Shown here: in pieces, positions 42,071 to 50,848 of the stretch | How the letters are laid out: every line of letters begins with the position of its first letter | How positions within the stretch are numbered: position 1 is the first letter of the stretch | Assembly (NCBI GenBank): GCA_964244295.1 | Contig: CAXTIG010000015.1 | Span: 1 to 64,000 of the forward strand | From: JAJAZB01 sp964244295 | GTDB taxonomy: Bacteria; Bacteroidota; Bacteroidia; Cytophagales; Spirosomataceae | Length of the DNA: 64,000 bases | Direction: 5' to 3' | The notes under the pieces: model-generated | Database searches by the model: none | Told to the model about the DNA's origin: nothing | What the model saw: the letters and a program-made list of their open reading frames with translations, nothing else | Translations under genes and position numbers: made by a program

Positions 42071-42553
42071 TCAAGCCACGGTCGGGGCAGGTGGTTGGGG
42101 AGCGTAGGGCACCGACGAGTGGTGAAGATCGATTTTGAGTTGCCCGTCGACCAGCCGGTACCCAAAGGTGTATTCCACTTTGGTTTCGCCGCCGGTCAGG
42201 TCGGTAAAAAAATAATTGCCCATCGACAAGGCCCGGTTGTCGGCCAAAATCAGGTTCGCGTTCTGAAACCGCACCGCCGTCCAGGGTTTGATGGCGAAGC
42301 CGTGGTCTTCGGGAAAGTCCGCGTCGCCGCTGATGAAATACGACAGGGCTGCTTTCTTGGTGGGGCGAAACTGCTTCACCGACACCAGCGTGGGCTTGAA
42401 CAGTACTTCCCCCAATTCGAAGGCGTACTGTTTGTCCAGAAACGCGCCGGCAAACCGTTCGCATTCGGGGCGGTCGTCTTTCAGCGAACCGATTTTAACG
42501 ACGCCCTCGCCCCAGGCTTTCTGAGCGGCTTCGACTTGTGCTAACGTGATCAT
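42071..42553 (-). CDS. NTF2-like (SnoaL/DUF4440-type) protein
   Basis: Starting at MITLAQVEAA gives 160 residues. A helical start (VEAAQKAWGEGVVKIG) is followed by a curved beta-sheet pattern with FELGEVLFKPT, AVRFQNANLILADNRALSMGNYFF and VEYTFGYRLVDGQLKIDLHHSS. This is the cone-shaped NTF2-like fold. Proteins like this are sometimes found next to anion transporters; here the SulP gene is just upstream on the same strand (99 bp). No catalytic residues can be named, and a small-molecule-binding or regulatory role is a guess. Confidence 0.65.
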   Translation of the reverse strand: MITLAQVEAAQKAWGEGVVKIGSLKDDRPECERFAGAFLDKQYAFELGEVLFKPTLVSVKQFRPTKKAALSYFISGDADFPEDHGFAIKPWTAVRFQNANLILADNRALSMGNYFFTDLTGGETKVEYTFGYRLVDGQLKIDLHHSSVPYAPQPPAPTVA

Positions 42554-42652
42554 AGGAAAAAACAGGGTTGGTTTAGTTTGGAGTGACGGCACCCCCGGGC
42601 GGGGAAATGCCGGAACCGGTTGGCCACGACTGGGTACCGGGGCCAACCGGGG

Positions 42653-44236
42653 CTAATGCGCGGCAACGGCGGCTTTTTTCGGGAGCGTAATGCCCTGAAT
42701 TTCAATCTTGATTTTTTTTTCGGGTGCCCCGTCGCGGAATTCGTGCAGCATGTTTCGGATGTCGTAGTCGATGAAAAACGCCTGCGTGGCGTCGACGACG
42801 ACCTCGTCGCCCTCGCGCAGGTTCATCAATTCATCTTTCAGCCGGGATTTGTTGAGGAACGTCACGTCCTTGCTGAACTTAATTACCACGAATTTACCGT
42901 CGCGTTCGACCGAAACGACGGCCTGGAAGTTGGTGTACACCACGAACGCCAGTCCGATGACGGTCCCGACCGTAATGCCGATGAGCAGGTCTTTAAACAC
43001 CACCAGCAGCACCGTAGCGATGAAGGGAATAAACTGGCTCCAGCCTTCCCGGTAAACCGATTTGAACGTTTTCGGTTTGGCGAGTTTGAAACCAACCACA
43101 ATCAGAATGGCCGCCAGGCACGAAAGCGGAATCCGGTTGAGCAGCGTCGGCAGCAACACCACGGCGAGCAGCAACAAAACCCCGTGTACGAACGCCGATG
43201 AGCGCGTGCGGGCACCGGCGTACACGTTGGCTGAGGTCCGCACGACCACCGATGTGATGGGCAACCCGCCAATCAGCCCGGAAAGCGTGTTGCCAATGCC
43301 CTGGGCGAACAATTCGCGGTTGGACGAAGCAATGCGACGCTGCGGGTCGATTTTTTCGGAGGCTTCGAGGCTGAGCAGCGATTCGAGGCTGGCCACAATG
43401 GCAATCGTAACGGCCACCACGTACACCTGGGGGTTGGCAAAGGCCGCAGGGTTTGGAAAGTCAAGCACGTTGGCGGCTTCGCGCAGGCTGTTGAGCACGG
43501 GAATGGCCACCATGTGTTCGGGCGAATTACCCAGGTACCAGCCGGGTACCAGCACCCGGAACAGTTCGTTCACCCCCACTCCCAGCAACACCACCGCGAC
43601 CCCCGAGGGCACCTGAGCGAAGAATTTCAAGCCCCGTGCCGCCGCCTTGTCCCAGAACACGAGCAACGCGATGGCCAGGGAACTGATGACCAACGCCCCA
43701 GGACTAAAATTGACCACGGCCCGGATGATTTCGGTCAGGGTATTTTCACCGTCGGCAATCTGGAAAAACTCAAACTCCCCTTCGTAGTCGCGGTCATCGC
43801 CGAAGGCGTGGGGAATCTGCTTGAGGATGATGACAATGCCGATGGCCACGAGCATTCCCCGGATGACACTCTCGGGAAAGTAGTTGCCCAGCCGCCCGGC
43901 CTTCAGCAGGCCCAGGCCGAGTTGGAGCACGCCCGCCAGCGTCACCGCCGCCAGGAAGTTTTCAAACGAACCCAAGTCGATGATGGCCGCCGACACGATG
44001 GTGGTCAGGCCCGCCGCCGGCCCGCTGACCGACACCTCCGAACCCGAAAAAATCGACACCACCACCCCGGCCACGATGCCCGCCAGCAAGCCGGCAAAGA
44101 GTGGTGCCCCCGAGGCCAGGGCAATGCCCAAACAAAGCGGCAGGGCCACCAGAAAAACCGAAACACCGGATTTGATGTCGTATCTGAAAAAAGATTCCCG
44201 GTACTCGCGTAGTTGTTCGCCGGAGAAGAGTGCCAT
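42653..44236 (-). CDS. SulP-family anion transporter with STAS domain
   Basis: The 527-residue protein has about 12-14 hydrophobic segments. It carries the SulP signatures FFRYDIKSGVSVFLVALPLCLGIALASGAPL and GLIGGLPITSVVVRTSANVYAGARTR. A C-terminal STAS domain follows at about 430-515, with VVVDATQAFFIDYDIRN. SulP proteins import sulfate, bicarbonate or other anions by proton or sodium symport. Bacteroidota SulP proteins like this are often bicarbonate transporters of the BicA type, but the substrate cannot be read here. The NTF2-like gene follows it. Confidence 0.93.
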   Translation of the reverse strand: MALFSGEQLREYRESFFRYDIKSGVSVFLVALPLCLGIALASGAPLFAGLLAGIVAGVVVSIFSGSEVSVSGPAAGLTTIVSAAIIDLGSFENFLAAVTLAGVLQLGLGLLKAGRLGNYFPESVIRGMLVAIGIVIILKQIPHAFGDDRDYEGEFEFFQIADGENTLTEIIRAVVNFSPGALVISSLAIALLVFWDKAAARGLKFFAQVPSGVAVVLLGVGVNELFRVLVPGWYLGNSPEHMVAIPVLNSLREAANVLDFPNPAAFANPQVYVVAVTIAIVASLESLLSLEASEKIDPQRRIASSNRELFAQGIGNTLSGLIGGLPITSVVVRTSANVYAGARTRSSAFVHGVLLLLAVVLLPTLLNRIPLSCLAAILIVVGFKLAKPKTFKSVYREGWSQFIPFIATVLLVVFKDLLIGITVGTVIGLAFVVYTNFQAVVSVERDGKFVVIKFSKDVTFLNKSRLKDELMNLREGDEVVVDATQAFFIDYDIRNMLHEFRDGAPEKKIKIEIQGITLPKKAAVAAH

Positions 44237-44726
44237 GAGTTAGGAGCAGTGGTATGAGAAGTCAACCAATTGAAGGGACAAATCTTGTACCTCAAGCCGT
44301 TTTTTCCAAAAACATTCCAACATAGTCAACAGTCGCCAGTCGATACTCGACAGTAAAAATGCATTTGCCGAGGGCTGACGACGAATAAAAAAAACTTGGT
44401 ACTGTAAAATCGCGGCCCCCTTGTTTTCTCTGCGGCGGTACTCCGTGTCCGCTCCGTTGAATACGCCCGGTAACCGTTTGCCGTTGGCGGGGTTCATCGC
44501 GCCATTGTTGCGGGCATAACCAGGCCCGAAATCAGAATTGACGAAGGCCGCGTAAGCATTCAAGGCCGCGCCGTTGGCTCCAATTTTCGGAGAAATGACT
44601 CGGTTACGTTGTTCGTACTTCGTTCAAACAAAGGCGCATCGATGCCCATAATCGCTCCCACCAAAGGTGAAGCGAAACGGGACGACCCACTCCAAACTGT
44701 CAGGACCATGCCCGGCGAGAGACCGT
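44237..44726 (-). other. 490-bp intergenic region with a decayed gene and a family B repeat
   Basis: On the minus strand, about 44399-44625 contains an open stretch (VISPKIGANGAALNAYAAFV ... NGADTEYRRRENKGAAILQYQVF) without a credible start. The reading frame upstream is interrupted by stops and a likely frameshift, so it looks like the degraded end of a lost gene whose family I do not recognise. A family B repeat (44321-44386, GTCAACA-GTCGCCA-GTCGATA units) lies downstream of it. No intact gene is visible. Confidence 0.5.
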
Positions 44727-44759
44727 AAAAAAAGGCCACCCGGAGCGTGACCTTTTTTC
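44727..44759 (-). terminator. Terminator after the Mn catalase gene
   Basis: The arms 44728-44739 and 44747-44758 form a 12-bp stem with one mismatch, with T-runs on both strands. It lies 32 bp after the catalase stop on the minus strand. Confidence 0.8.
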
Positions 44760-44790
44760 TTGATTGAAGCTGTCGAAAGCCTTTCTTTAC

Positions 44791-45693
44791 TCAAAACTTC
44801 ACCCCCATTTTCTTAGCCATGTCCATAAACATCTGCGGGTCGTAGTCGTCGGCACCGGGGGCACCGAGTTGCGGCTCCTCCTCCAGGTCCGGTACGGGGA
44901 ATCCCTCGGGATGACCTTGTACCACTTCTACTTCCTGCCCGTCGTCGGGGTGCGTACCATTCCAGATGATCCCCGCCTGGGTGTAATCTTCCTGGCTGAA
45001 CGTGTACAGCTTCAGGTGAAGCTTATTCTCCATGAATTTTTTCGCTTCCGGAAAAGCATTGTTGCTCATTTCGGGCATGGGCAGTAGTTTGGTCACCTCC
45101 ACGCCGGTTAGTTTTTCAAGTGCCTTAGCGTAAGCCACCACGTGCAACCCACCACGAACGAGCAAGTACCCAATCATGGTGCGGGCCGTGGGGTCGTCCA
45201 CCATTTCGTACACCCGCATTTTGTTGGCGCGGGCACCACATTCCAGAAAGAAATTGTGCAGCAAATCCAGTTTCAGGTTGCCACTGCTGAACACGTTTTC
45301 ACCCGACCAGAACCGCCCCATCGAATCCATCGGCAGAGCGGTTTGTCCGCTTTCGATAAAGGGCGACGTATGGCGGGCATTCACCCCGTTGGCCAGGGGC
45401 GTCATGGTCGGATCCATGCCCCGCTTGCTCACCCCCGTCAGCAGCAGGTTAATCGTGTACGACACCACTTCGATGTGGCCGTATTCTTCCCCGGCAATGC
45501 TGCAAATGAGGTCGTAAAAGGGGCGCAACCTGGTGCGTCCGCGAAAATTGAACGACTGGTAGGTGTAGTTCATTAACGTGGACATTTCTCCGAATTTGCC
45601 GCCGAGGAGTTGCTGCACGGCGGCGGCATCGTTGGGCGAGGGGTTGTTGGGAGTAGGCAGTTCGATGGGCAGCCGATCCATTTTTAGAATCAT
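44791..45693 (-). CDS. Manganese catalase family protein
   Basis: Starting at MILKMDRLPIELP gives 300 residues. The dimanganese ligands are visible in GGKFGEMSTLMNYTYQSFNFRG-type and SIAGEEYGHIEVV (Glu and His) in the first half and FFLECGARANKMRVYEM, GGLHVVAYAKALE in the second. The protein ends with an acidic tail (EEEPQLGAPGADDYDP). It would break down H2O2 without haem. The longer reading frame from 45810 has no family sequence. It runs toward a terminator and is preceded by the hydantoinase gene on the same strand. Confidence 0.9.
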   Translation of the reverse strand: MILKMDRLPIELPTPNNPSPNDAAAVQQLLGGKFGEMSTLMNYTYQSFNFRGRTRLRPFYDLICSIAGEEYGHIEVVSYTINLLLTGVSKRGMDPTMTPLANGVNARHTSPFIESGQTALPMDSMGRFWSGENVFSSGNLKLDLLHNFFLECGARANKMRVYEMVDDPTARTMIGYLLVRGGLHVVAYAKALEKLTGVEVTKLLPMPEMSNNAFPEAKKFMENKLHLKLYTFSQEDYTQAGIIWNGTHPDDGQEVEVVQGHPEGFPVPDLEEEPQLGAPGADDYDPQMFMDMAKKMGVKF

Positions 45694-45825
45694 GAGTTTG
45701 AAAAATTTTAGGTGAAACCTGGGTTTTGTTACTGCCCTCGCCTCCCCTAAAGTCATTCCGTTCTCCCACCCGTCCATTTGCCCCGTGGCACGGCTCCTTT
45801 TTGGGATCAATTCCCCGCTTGCGGG

Positions 45826-48800
45826 TCAAACTCCCTCAATTGCCGGTTCAGGAGTTCCCCATCCGCCTCCGCCCGGCGTTTCCACGGTAAGCCGATCGCC
45901 GGGTTGGAGCGAGGCCCCGGCGATGCCAGCCAGCGGCTCGGTAGTTCCGTCGGCCCGCCGCAGCCACTGCCGTCCCGGCTGCCCGGCTTGCCCACCCGCT
46001 GCGCCAAACGGTCCCTCCCGGCGGTGCTGAGTCAGGACGGACAACGCCACGGGGGCTAGGAATTCCAATTCCCGCCGCAGCCCATCGCCGCCTGGCCAAG
46101 CCCCGGCTCCCCCCGATCCGCGCCGGATTTCAAACCGATGCAGGCGCACGGGATAGCGACGCTCCAGAATTTCCGGGTCGGTGATGCGCGTGTTGGTCAT
46201 GTGCTGTTGGACGGCGTGGCTCCCGGCGTAGCCCTCTCCTGCCCCGCCTCCCCCGCCGAGGGTTTCGTAATAGCCAAGCGTTTCATTACCAAAAAGCACG
46301 TTGTTCATCGTGCCCTGGCTCCCAGCCTGAATGCCGAAGGCTTTGAAAAGCAGACCGGTCAGGCGCTGACTCAGTTCGACGTTTCCCCCCACCACGGCGG
46401 GGCAAGCGCCAGGGTCAGGAGGGAAGTGAGGGTTGAGGATGGAATTTTTCGGCAAAATCAATTCGACCGGTTCCATCAGCCCTTCGTTGAGCGGCACCGG
46501 CTCGCCCAGCAACACCCGCAGCACGTACACGACCACGCTCCGGGCAATGGCCTCCGTGCCGTTGAGGTTGCCGGGGTGGACACCCGCCGAGCCGGAGAAA
46601 TCAAGGATGAGTTGTGACTGGTGAGTGGTGACTGGTGCCTTCTTGATTTTTACCCGCAGCGGCGTTCCGTCGTCCAGAAATTCTTCGGCGTTCCGTTCGC
46701 CTTCGGGAAGTTGGGCCAGCCGCGCCCGCATCCGGGCGGCAGAATAATTGAGTACGGCCTGCATTTGCCGCTGTACTTTTTCCAGCCCCTGGTCGGCCAC
46801 CAACTGGCGCAGGGATGTTTCGCCCCGACGATTGGCAGCCAGGGCGGCGGCCAGATCGGCCAGATTTTCGTCAATCGACCGGGTCGGGAAAGGGCCGGTC
46901 GTCAGAACCCGTCGGATTTCTTCCCAGCGTACCACGCCGCCTTCGACCAGTTTCATCGGAAAAATCACGACGCCCTCTTCGGTCAGTGAGGTGGCATCGG
47001 GCGGCATCGACGCGGGCCGGATGCCCCCGATTTCGGCGTGGTGGCAGCGGTTGACGACGTAGCCAATAAAACGGCCAGCCGCCCCCGCCCGTTCCACGGC
47101 GGGGGGGGCTTCGTACACCGGCGTAATCAGCGTGACGTCGGGCAGGTGCGAGCCGCCGTAGCCGGGGTGGTTGGTGACGATCACGTCGCCGGGAGCCATG
47201 TCGATGACTTCCCGGACCCGCCGAACGCACACGCCCAGGCTACCGAGGTGAACCGGAATATGCGGGGCGTTGGCGACGAGCCGCCCTTCGGCGTCGAGCA
47301 GGGCGCAGGAAAAATCGAGGCGTTCTTTCACGTTGACCGACAGCGCCGTGCGTTGGAGCATGGCCCCCATTCCTTCCGCCACGGCCCGGAAGCGATTGGT
47401 GAAGAGTTCCAGACTGGTTTGGGCGTCGAAAAGGGTAGCCGTTTCAATGGCTTCGGGGTCCCGTTCCAGGATGCGCGTGCCGTCGGGGGTACGGCGGGTC
47501 AGGACAAATCCGGGTTCGACGAAAGCCGTGCTGAAGGGGTCGGTGAGTAAAAACGGGCCGGGGCGGCGGTCGAACCCCACCGAGGAACGGTCGTCAGCGG
47601 TAGCGGGTTGGTTGGTAGCCTGGGTTCGGTTATCCGGGGAGGCGGAACCGCTGACAGGGCTTTCAGCCGCTGTCCGGGTTCCGTAGCGCACCCGCAGCGC
47701 CTCCACTTCCACCGCCCGCCCTTCCACCCAGTGCCCGTACACCTGCTCGTAGTTTTCCCGAAAAGCCTGCCCCCAGGCTTCGGGCGAATCCAGGTCGGAA
47801 ACCTCCAGTTCGAGGCTGCTTTCCTGGCCTTTCAGCCGTAGAAACGCAAAGCGGTTTTTCACTAAAATCGCGGCCTCCTCCACCCCTTCCGCCCGCAGGG
47901 CTTCCGTCGCCTCCCCTTCCAGCCGATGCAGGATTTGCGGTAATCCAGGCCAGGTTTCGCCGGAAAGTTCGGTCAGCACTGTCGCTCCGGCGAAGCGTTC
48001 GATGCCCGCCTCGCTGATGCCCACCGCACTCAGCAACCCCGCATCGGCGGGCAGCAGTACCGTGCGAATGCCCAGCAACCGCGCCACGCCGCAGGCGTGC
48101 AAGCCGCCCGCGCCACCAAACGCCAGCAGCGCATACCGCGCCGGGTCGTAGCCTTTGGCGAGGGAGATTCGGCGCACCGCCTCGGCCATCGTTTCGTTGG
48201 CGATTTGCAAAAATCCGCTCAACACCAACTCCGCCGCCGGTCGGTTTCCCGTCGTCGTTTCCAGGCGGTCGAGCAATTCCTCCAATCGTTCGTGAGATTT
48301 TTCCGGGAAAACCGGAATGCCGAAGGTCGCCGGGTCGAGGCGGCCCAGCAGCAGGTTTACGTCGGTGAGCGTGAGTGGCCCGCCCGCGCCGTAGCAGGCC
48401 GGGCCGGGGCTGGACCCCGCACTTTCCGGCCCCACCCAGAGTCGGAAGCCGTCGAAACCGCACACCGAGCCGCCGCCCGCCGCCACCGTTTCAATGGCCA
48501 GCGCAGGGGCTTGCAGCCGGGCGCGGCCAATCCGGGTTTCAAAGCGGTAGTCGAACGTGCCTTCGTACCGGGCCACGTCGGTGCTGGTGCCGCCCATGTC
48601 GAAGGTGATGATTTTTTGAAACCCCGCCCGCCGGGCCACCGCCGCCGCCCCGACCACGCCCCCGGCGGGGCCACTCAGCAGGCTGTCTTTCGGCTCGAAA
48701 CGCTCCGCCCGCACCAGAGCACCGGCACTGGTCATGACCCGGAGCGAACCGTTCGGGAGTTGGCGCTGAATGCCGTCGAGGTAGCGGTGGATGATCGGGG

Positions 48801-49644
48801 CGAGGTAGGCGTTGAGCACCGTGGTTTCGGCGCGGGCCAGGAAATTAATCTGCGGGGAAAGCTCGGTCGAGACGGAAACAAAGGGCTGAGTTTCTCGCAA
48901 AAAAGCCCCCAATTCCCGTTCGTGAGCGGGATTCACGTACGCGTTTTTCAAACAAACCGCGCTTGATTCAGAGTCAACAATCGGAAATTGGAAAGTAGAA
49001 ATCGGAAATTGAATGGGCCTCAATACCTCCCCCGTTGCGCTGATTTGTTCGTCCACTTCGATCACCCCGGCGTGGAGGGGTTCGGGCTGGTGTACGTGCA
49101 GGGCGAATAAATCGGCCCGGGTTTGGTCGCCGATCCGAAGTAAGTCGGCGAAGCCTTTTGTGACGAAAAACTGGACTCGCGCGCCCTTGCCTTCGAGCAG
49201 GGCGTTGGTGCCTTTGGTCGAACCGAGGCGCATCGCCAGCGGCGGAAATGCTTCGTCCAGTGCCGTTTGCGTGACCATCCGGGCCGCCAGCACGGGAGCT
49301 TCTTCCCCGGCGCTGAGTTCAAACCCGAATGGTGAATGGTGAAATGTAAATGGTGAATTTACCGGGCGTTCCAGCATTAAAACCCGCTCCTGGGGCAAAA
49401 ACGCACTCACCCGTGCCGACTCGGTTTGCCCAATCAGCCGGAAGGTGTAGCCCCGGAGCACGTCGCGGGTCAGTCCCCAATCGGTGGAGATGCGGACTGT
49501 ATTTTCGTCGGTAAATTCGAGGATGCTCCCCCGCAGGCTGCCGTTGCTCAGCACTTTCCGGCGGTGTGTAACGCCATCCGGGTCGGTGGCGAGGCAATCG
49601 GTGAAGGTGCCGCCGGTGTCGATGGCCAGGTGGAAAAGACGCAT
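45826..49644 (-). CDS. Fused hydantoinase A/B (5-oxoprolinase-type) protein
   Basis: The 1272-residue protein has a HyuA-like half (HLAIDTGGTFTDCLATDPDG at the N-terminus; IITFDMGGTSTDVARYEG mid-way) and a HyuB-like half from about 740 to the end (RLDFSCALLDAEGRLVANAPHIPVHLGSL, DVIVTNHPGYGGSHLPDVT). The fused form is that of eukaryotic 5-oxoprolinases, which open 5-oxoproline to glutamate with ATP. Hydantoins are a possible alternative substrate. Three in-frame stretches (about residues 95-107, 209-225 and 1002-1012) are not family sequence but read-through of heptamer repeats. It follows mlaD by 51 bp. Confidence 0.9.
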   Translation of the reverse strand: MRLFHLAIDTGGTFTDCLATDPDGVTHRRKVLSNGSLRGSILEFTDENTVRISTDWGLTRDVLRGYTFRLIGQTESARVSAFLPQERVLMLERPVNSPFTFHHSPFGFELSAGEEAPVLAARMVTQTALDEAFPPLAMRLGSTKGTNALLEGKGARVQFFVTKGFADLLRIGDQTRADLFALHVHQPEPLHAGVIEVDEQISATGEVLRPIQFPISTFQFPIVDSESSAVCLKNAYVNPAHERELGAFLRETQPFVSVSTELSPQINFLARAETTVLNAYLAPIIHRYLDGIQRQLPNGSLRVMTSAGALVRAERFEPKDSLLSGPAGGVVGAAAVARRAGFQKIITFDMGGTSTDVARYEGTFDYRFETRIGRARLQAPALAIETVAAGGGSVCGFDGFRLWVGPESAGSSPGPACYGAGGPLTLTDVNLLLGRLDPATFGIPVFPEKSHERLEELLDRLETTTGNRPAAELVLSGFLQIANETMAEAVRRISLAKGYDPARYALLAFGGAGGLHACGVARLLGIRTVLLPADAGLLSAVGISEAGIERFAGATVLTELSGETWPGLPQILHRLEGEATEALRAEGVEEAAILVKNRFAFLRLKGQESSLELEVSDLDSPEAWGQAFRENYEQVYGHWVEGRAVEVEALRVRYGTRTAAESPVSGSASPDNRTQATNQPATADDRSSVGFDRRPGPFLLTDPFSTAFVEPGFVLTRRTPDGTRILERDPEAIETATLFDAQTSLELFTNRFRAVAEGMGAMLQRTALSVNVKERLDFSCALLDAEGRLVANAPHIPVHLGSLGVCVRRVREVIDMAPGDVIVTNHPGYGGSHLPDVTLITPVYEAPPAVERAGAAGRFIGYVVNRCHHAEIGGIRPASMPPDATSLTEEGVVIFPMKLVEGGVVRWEEIRRVLTTGPFPTRSIDENLADLAAALAANRRGETSLRQLVADQGLEKVQRQMQAVLNYSAARMRARLAQLPEGERNAEEFLDDGTPLRVKIKKAPVTTHQSQLILDFSGSAGVHPGNLNGTEAIARSVVVYVLRVLLGEPVPLNEGLMEPVELILPKNSILNPHFPPDPGACPAVVGGNVELSQRLTGLLFKAFGIQAGSQGTMNNVLFGNETLGYYETLGGGGGAGEGYAGSHAVQQHMTNTRITDPEILERRYPVRLHRFEIRRGSGGAGAWPGGDGLRRELEFLAPVALSVLTQHRREGPFGAAGGQAGQPGRQWLRRADGTTEPLAGIAGASLQPGDRLTVETPGGGGWGTPEPAIEGV
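46608..46637. repeat. Heptamer repeat in frame inside hydantoinase (third)
   Basis: On the minus strand, CCAGTCA-CCACTCA-CCAGTCA-CAACTCA encodes PVTTHQSQLI-like residues between KIKK and LDFSG. It is of the family C type. Confidence 0.8.
48973..49017. repeat. Heptamer repeat in frame inside hydantoinase (second)
   Basis: On the minus strand, TTCCGAT-TTCTACT-TTCCAAT-TTCCGAT encodes QFPISTFQFPI. The word is different from families A-C. Confidence 0.85.
49324..49361. repeat. Heptamer repeat in frame inside hydantoinase (first)
   Basis: On the minus strand, CATTTAC-ATTTCAC-CATTCAC-CATTCGG encodes FTFHHSPF. It is a family C type sequence. Confidence 0.85.
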
Positions 49645-49695
49645 GGGGCAAAGTACGGCAACGGCAGGGATTCGCCCGCATTTGACCAGGCCCCG

Positions 49696-50748
49696 TTACT
49701 GCCCGCCCGCCACCCGTTTCAAGCTGTCCTGCCGGGCTTTTTCTTCGGCGCGGCGTTTCTTTTTGAAAAAACCCCGCAGCAAAAAGTTATTCTGAGCGGC
49801 ATCGAGGGTTTCGTCCAGTTTCTTGCTGCTCCCACCGAGGTTGCTCACCGTGGTTTTTACGTCGCCCGCCAGGGCGGGATCGTTGAGCAAGATTCCAATG
49901 GCGCTGTTGCTAGAGTTGAGTTGGGCGGTGGCTTGTTTCACATTGGCGCTCGCCCCGATGAGGTTGTCGGTCGTCAGGCTCACCTTGCGGGTGATTTCCG
50001 TGGCCGACGTCGTGGCCTGTTGCAGTTTGGCCGCCGAGGCCCGCAGACTGCGAAACACGGCGGTGTCGGTGACGAGTTCGTTAGCCAGGGTGCCCTTCGT
50101 GTTCAGTTTGGCCGTAAAACTGGTGAGCGAACCGGAGGCTTTGGCGGCGTTGGCCGTGGTGGCGTTGAGATTGTTCAGGATGGAGCGAAAATCTTTCTCG
50201 GCTTCCTCGTCGGTCAGCGCGGCCCCGATGGTGCCCTTGCCCCGCGAGACTTTGTCGACGATGCTTTTAAAATCGGTCGTGACTTTCAGCAGGTTACGGT
50301 TGTTTTCTTGCAACGTTTCCAGGATTTCGTCGGTGCTGAGGGCAGCGGCGGTTTTCAATCGGTCGCCGTCTTCGATCATGGGCGCGCTGGGGGTGCCCCC
50401 CGAAATGGCCACGAGCCGGTTGCCGATGAAGCCTTCGGAACTGAGGCTGGCGCGGGCATCGGTGTGAATAAATTCCTGGACGCTACGTTGAAGATTCATC
50501 TCCACTTCGACCTGCGAATTGGGCAGAAAAAAGATGCGACGCACGGTGCCAATTTTCACCCCCGAAAACCAGACGTTGTTACCCACCTTCAGACCCCCGA
50601 CGTTGGCAAAAAGGGCATTGACTGTGATGTTTCGGGTGAATTTGTTTTGCTTACCACCCAGCACCAGGATGCCTGTCACGAAAATGACGATGCCCAGCAG
50701 GACGAAAAGCCCCACGGTGAGGGCGCGTTTGGTTTCGGAGGACTTCAT
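49696..50748 (-). CDS. mlaD: MlaD-family (MCE) lipid transport protein
   Basis: The 350-residue protein has one N-terminal membrane helix (LTVGLFVLLGIVIFVTGILVL) and a single MCE domain at about 35-115 (VGGLKVGNNVWFSGVKIGTVRRI). A long Thr/Ala/Asn-rich helical part with coiled-coil character runs to about 310, followed by a basic tail. MCE rings carry phospholipids across the periplasm. The genes mlaF and mlaE precede it on the same strand. Bacteroidota MlaD are typically longer than the E. coli protein, as here. Confidence 0.9.
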   Translation of the reverse strand: MKSSETKRALTVGLFVLLGIVIFVTGILVLGGKQNKFTRNITVNALFANVGGLKVGNNVWFSGVKIGTVRRIFFLPNSQVEVEMNLQRSVQEFIHTDARASLSSEGFIGNRLVAISGGTPSAPMIEDGDRLKTAAALSTDEILETLQENNRNLLKVTTDFKSIVDKVSRGKGTIGAALTDEEAEKDFRSILNNLNATTANAAKASGSLTSFTAKLNTKGTLANELVTDTAVFRSLRASAAKLQQATTSATEITRKVSLTTDNLIGASANVKQATAQLNSSNSAIGILLNDPALAGDVKTTVSNLGGSSKKLDETLDAAQNNFLLRGFFKKKRRAEEKARQDSLKRVAGGQ

Positions 50749-50760
50749 TGGTTTTTAAAT

Positions 50761-50848
50761 TGGGGATTGGGTAATTGGGTAATTAGGAATTTGGGGCTGA
50801 CAATTGTAGGCCCTACCCATTTACCCAATCTCAAATTACCCAATTGCC
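50761..50848. repeat. Family A heptamer inverted repeat between mlaF and mlaD
   Basis: The left arm 50761-50792 (GATTGGG-TAATTGG) and right arm 50813-50847 (TTACCCA, AATTACC). It lies inside the operon, so it must be transcribed. Confidence 0.8.
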
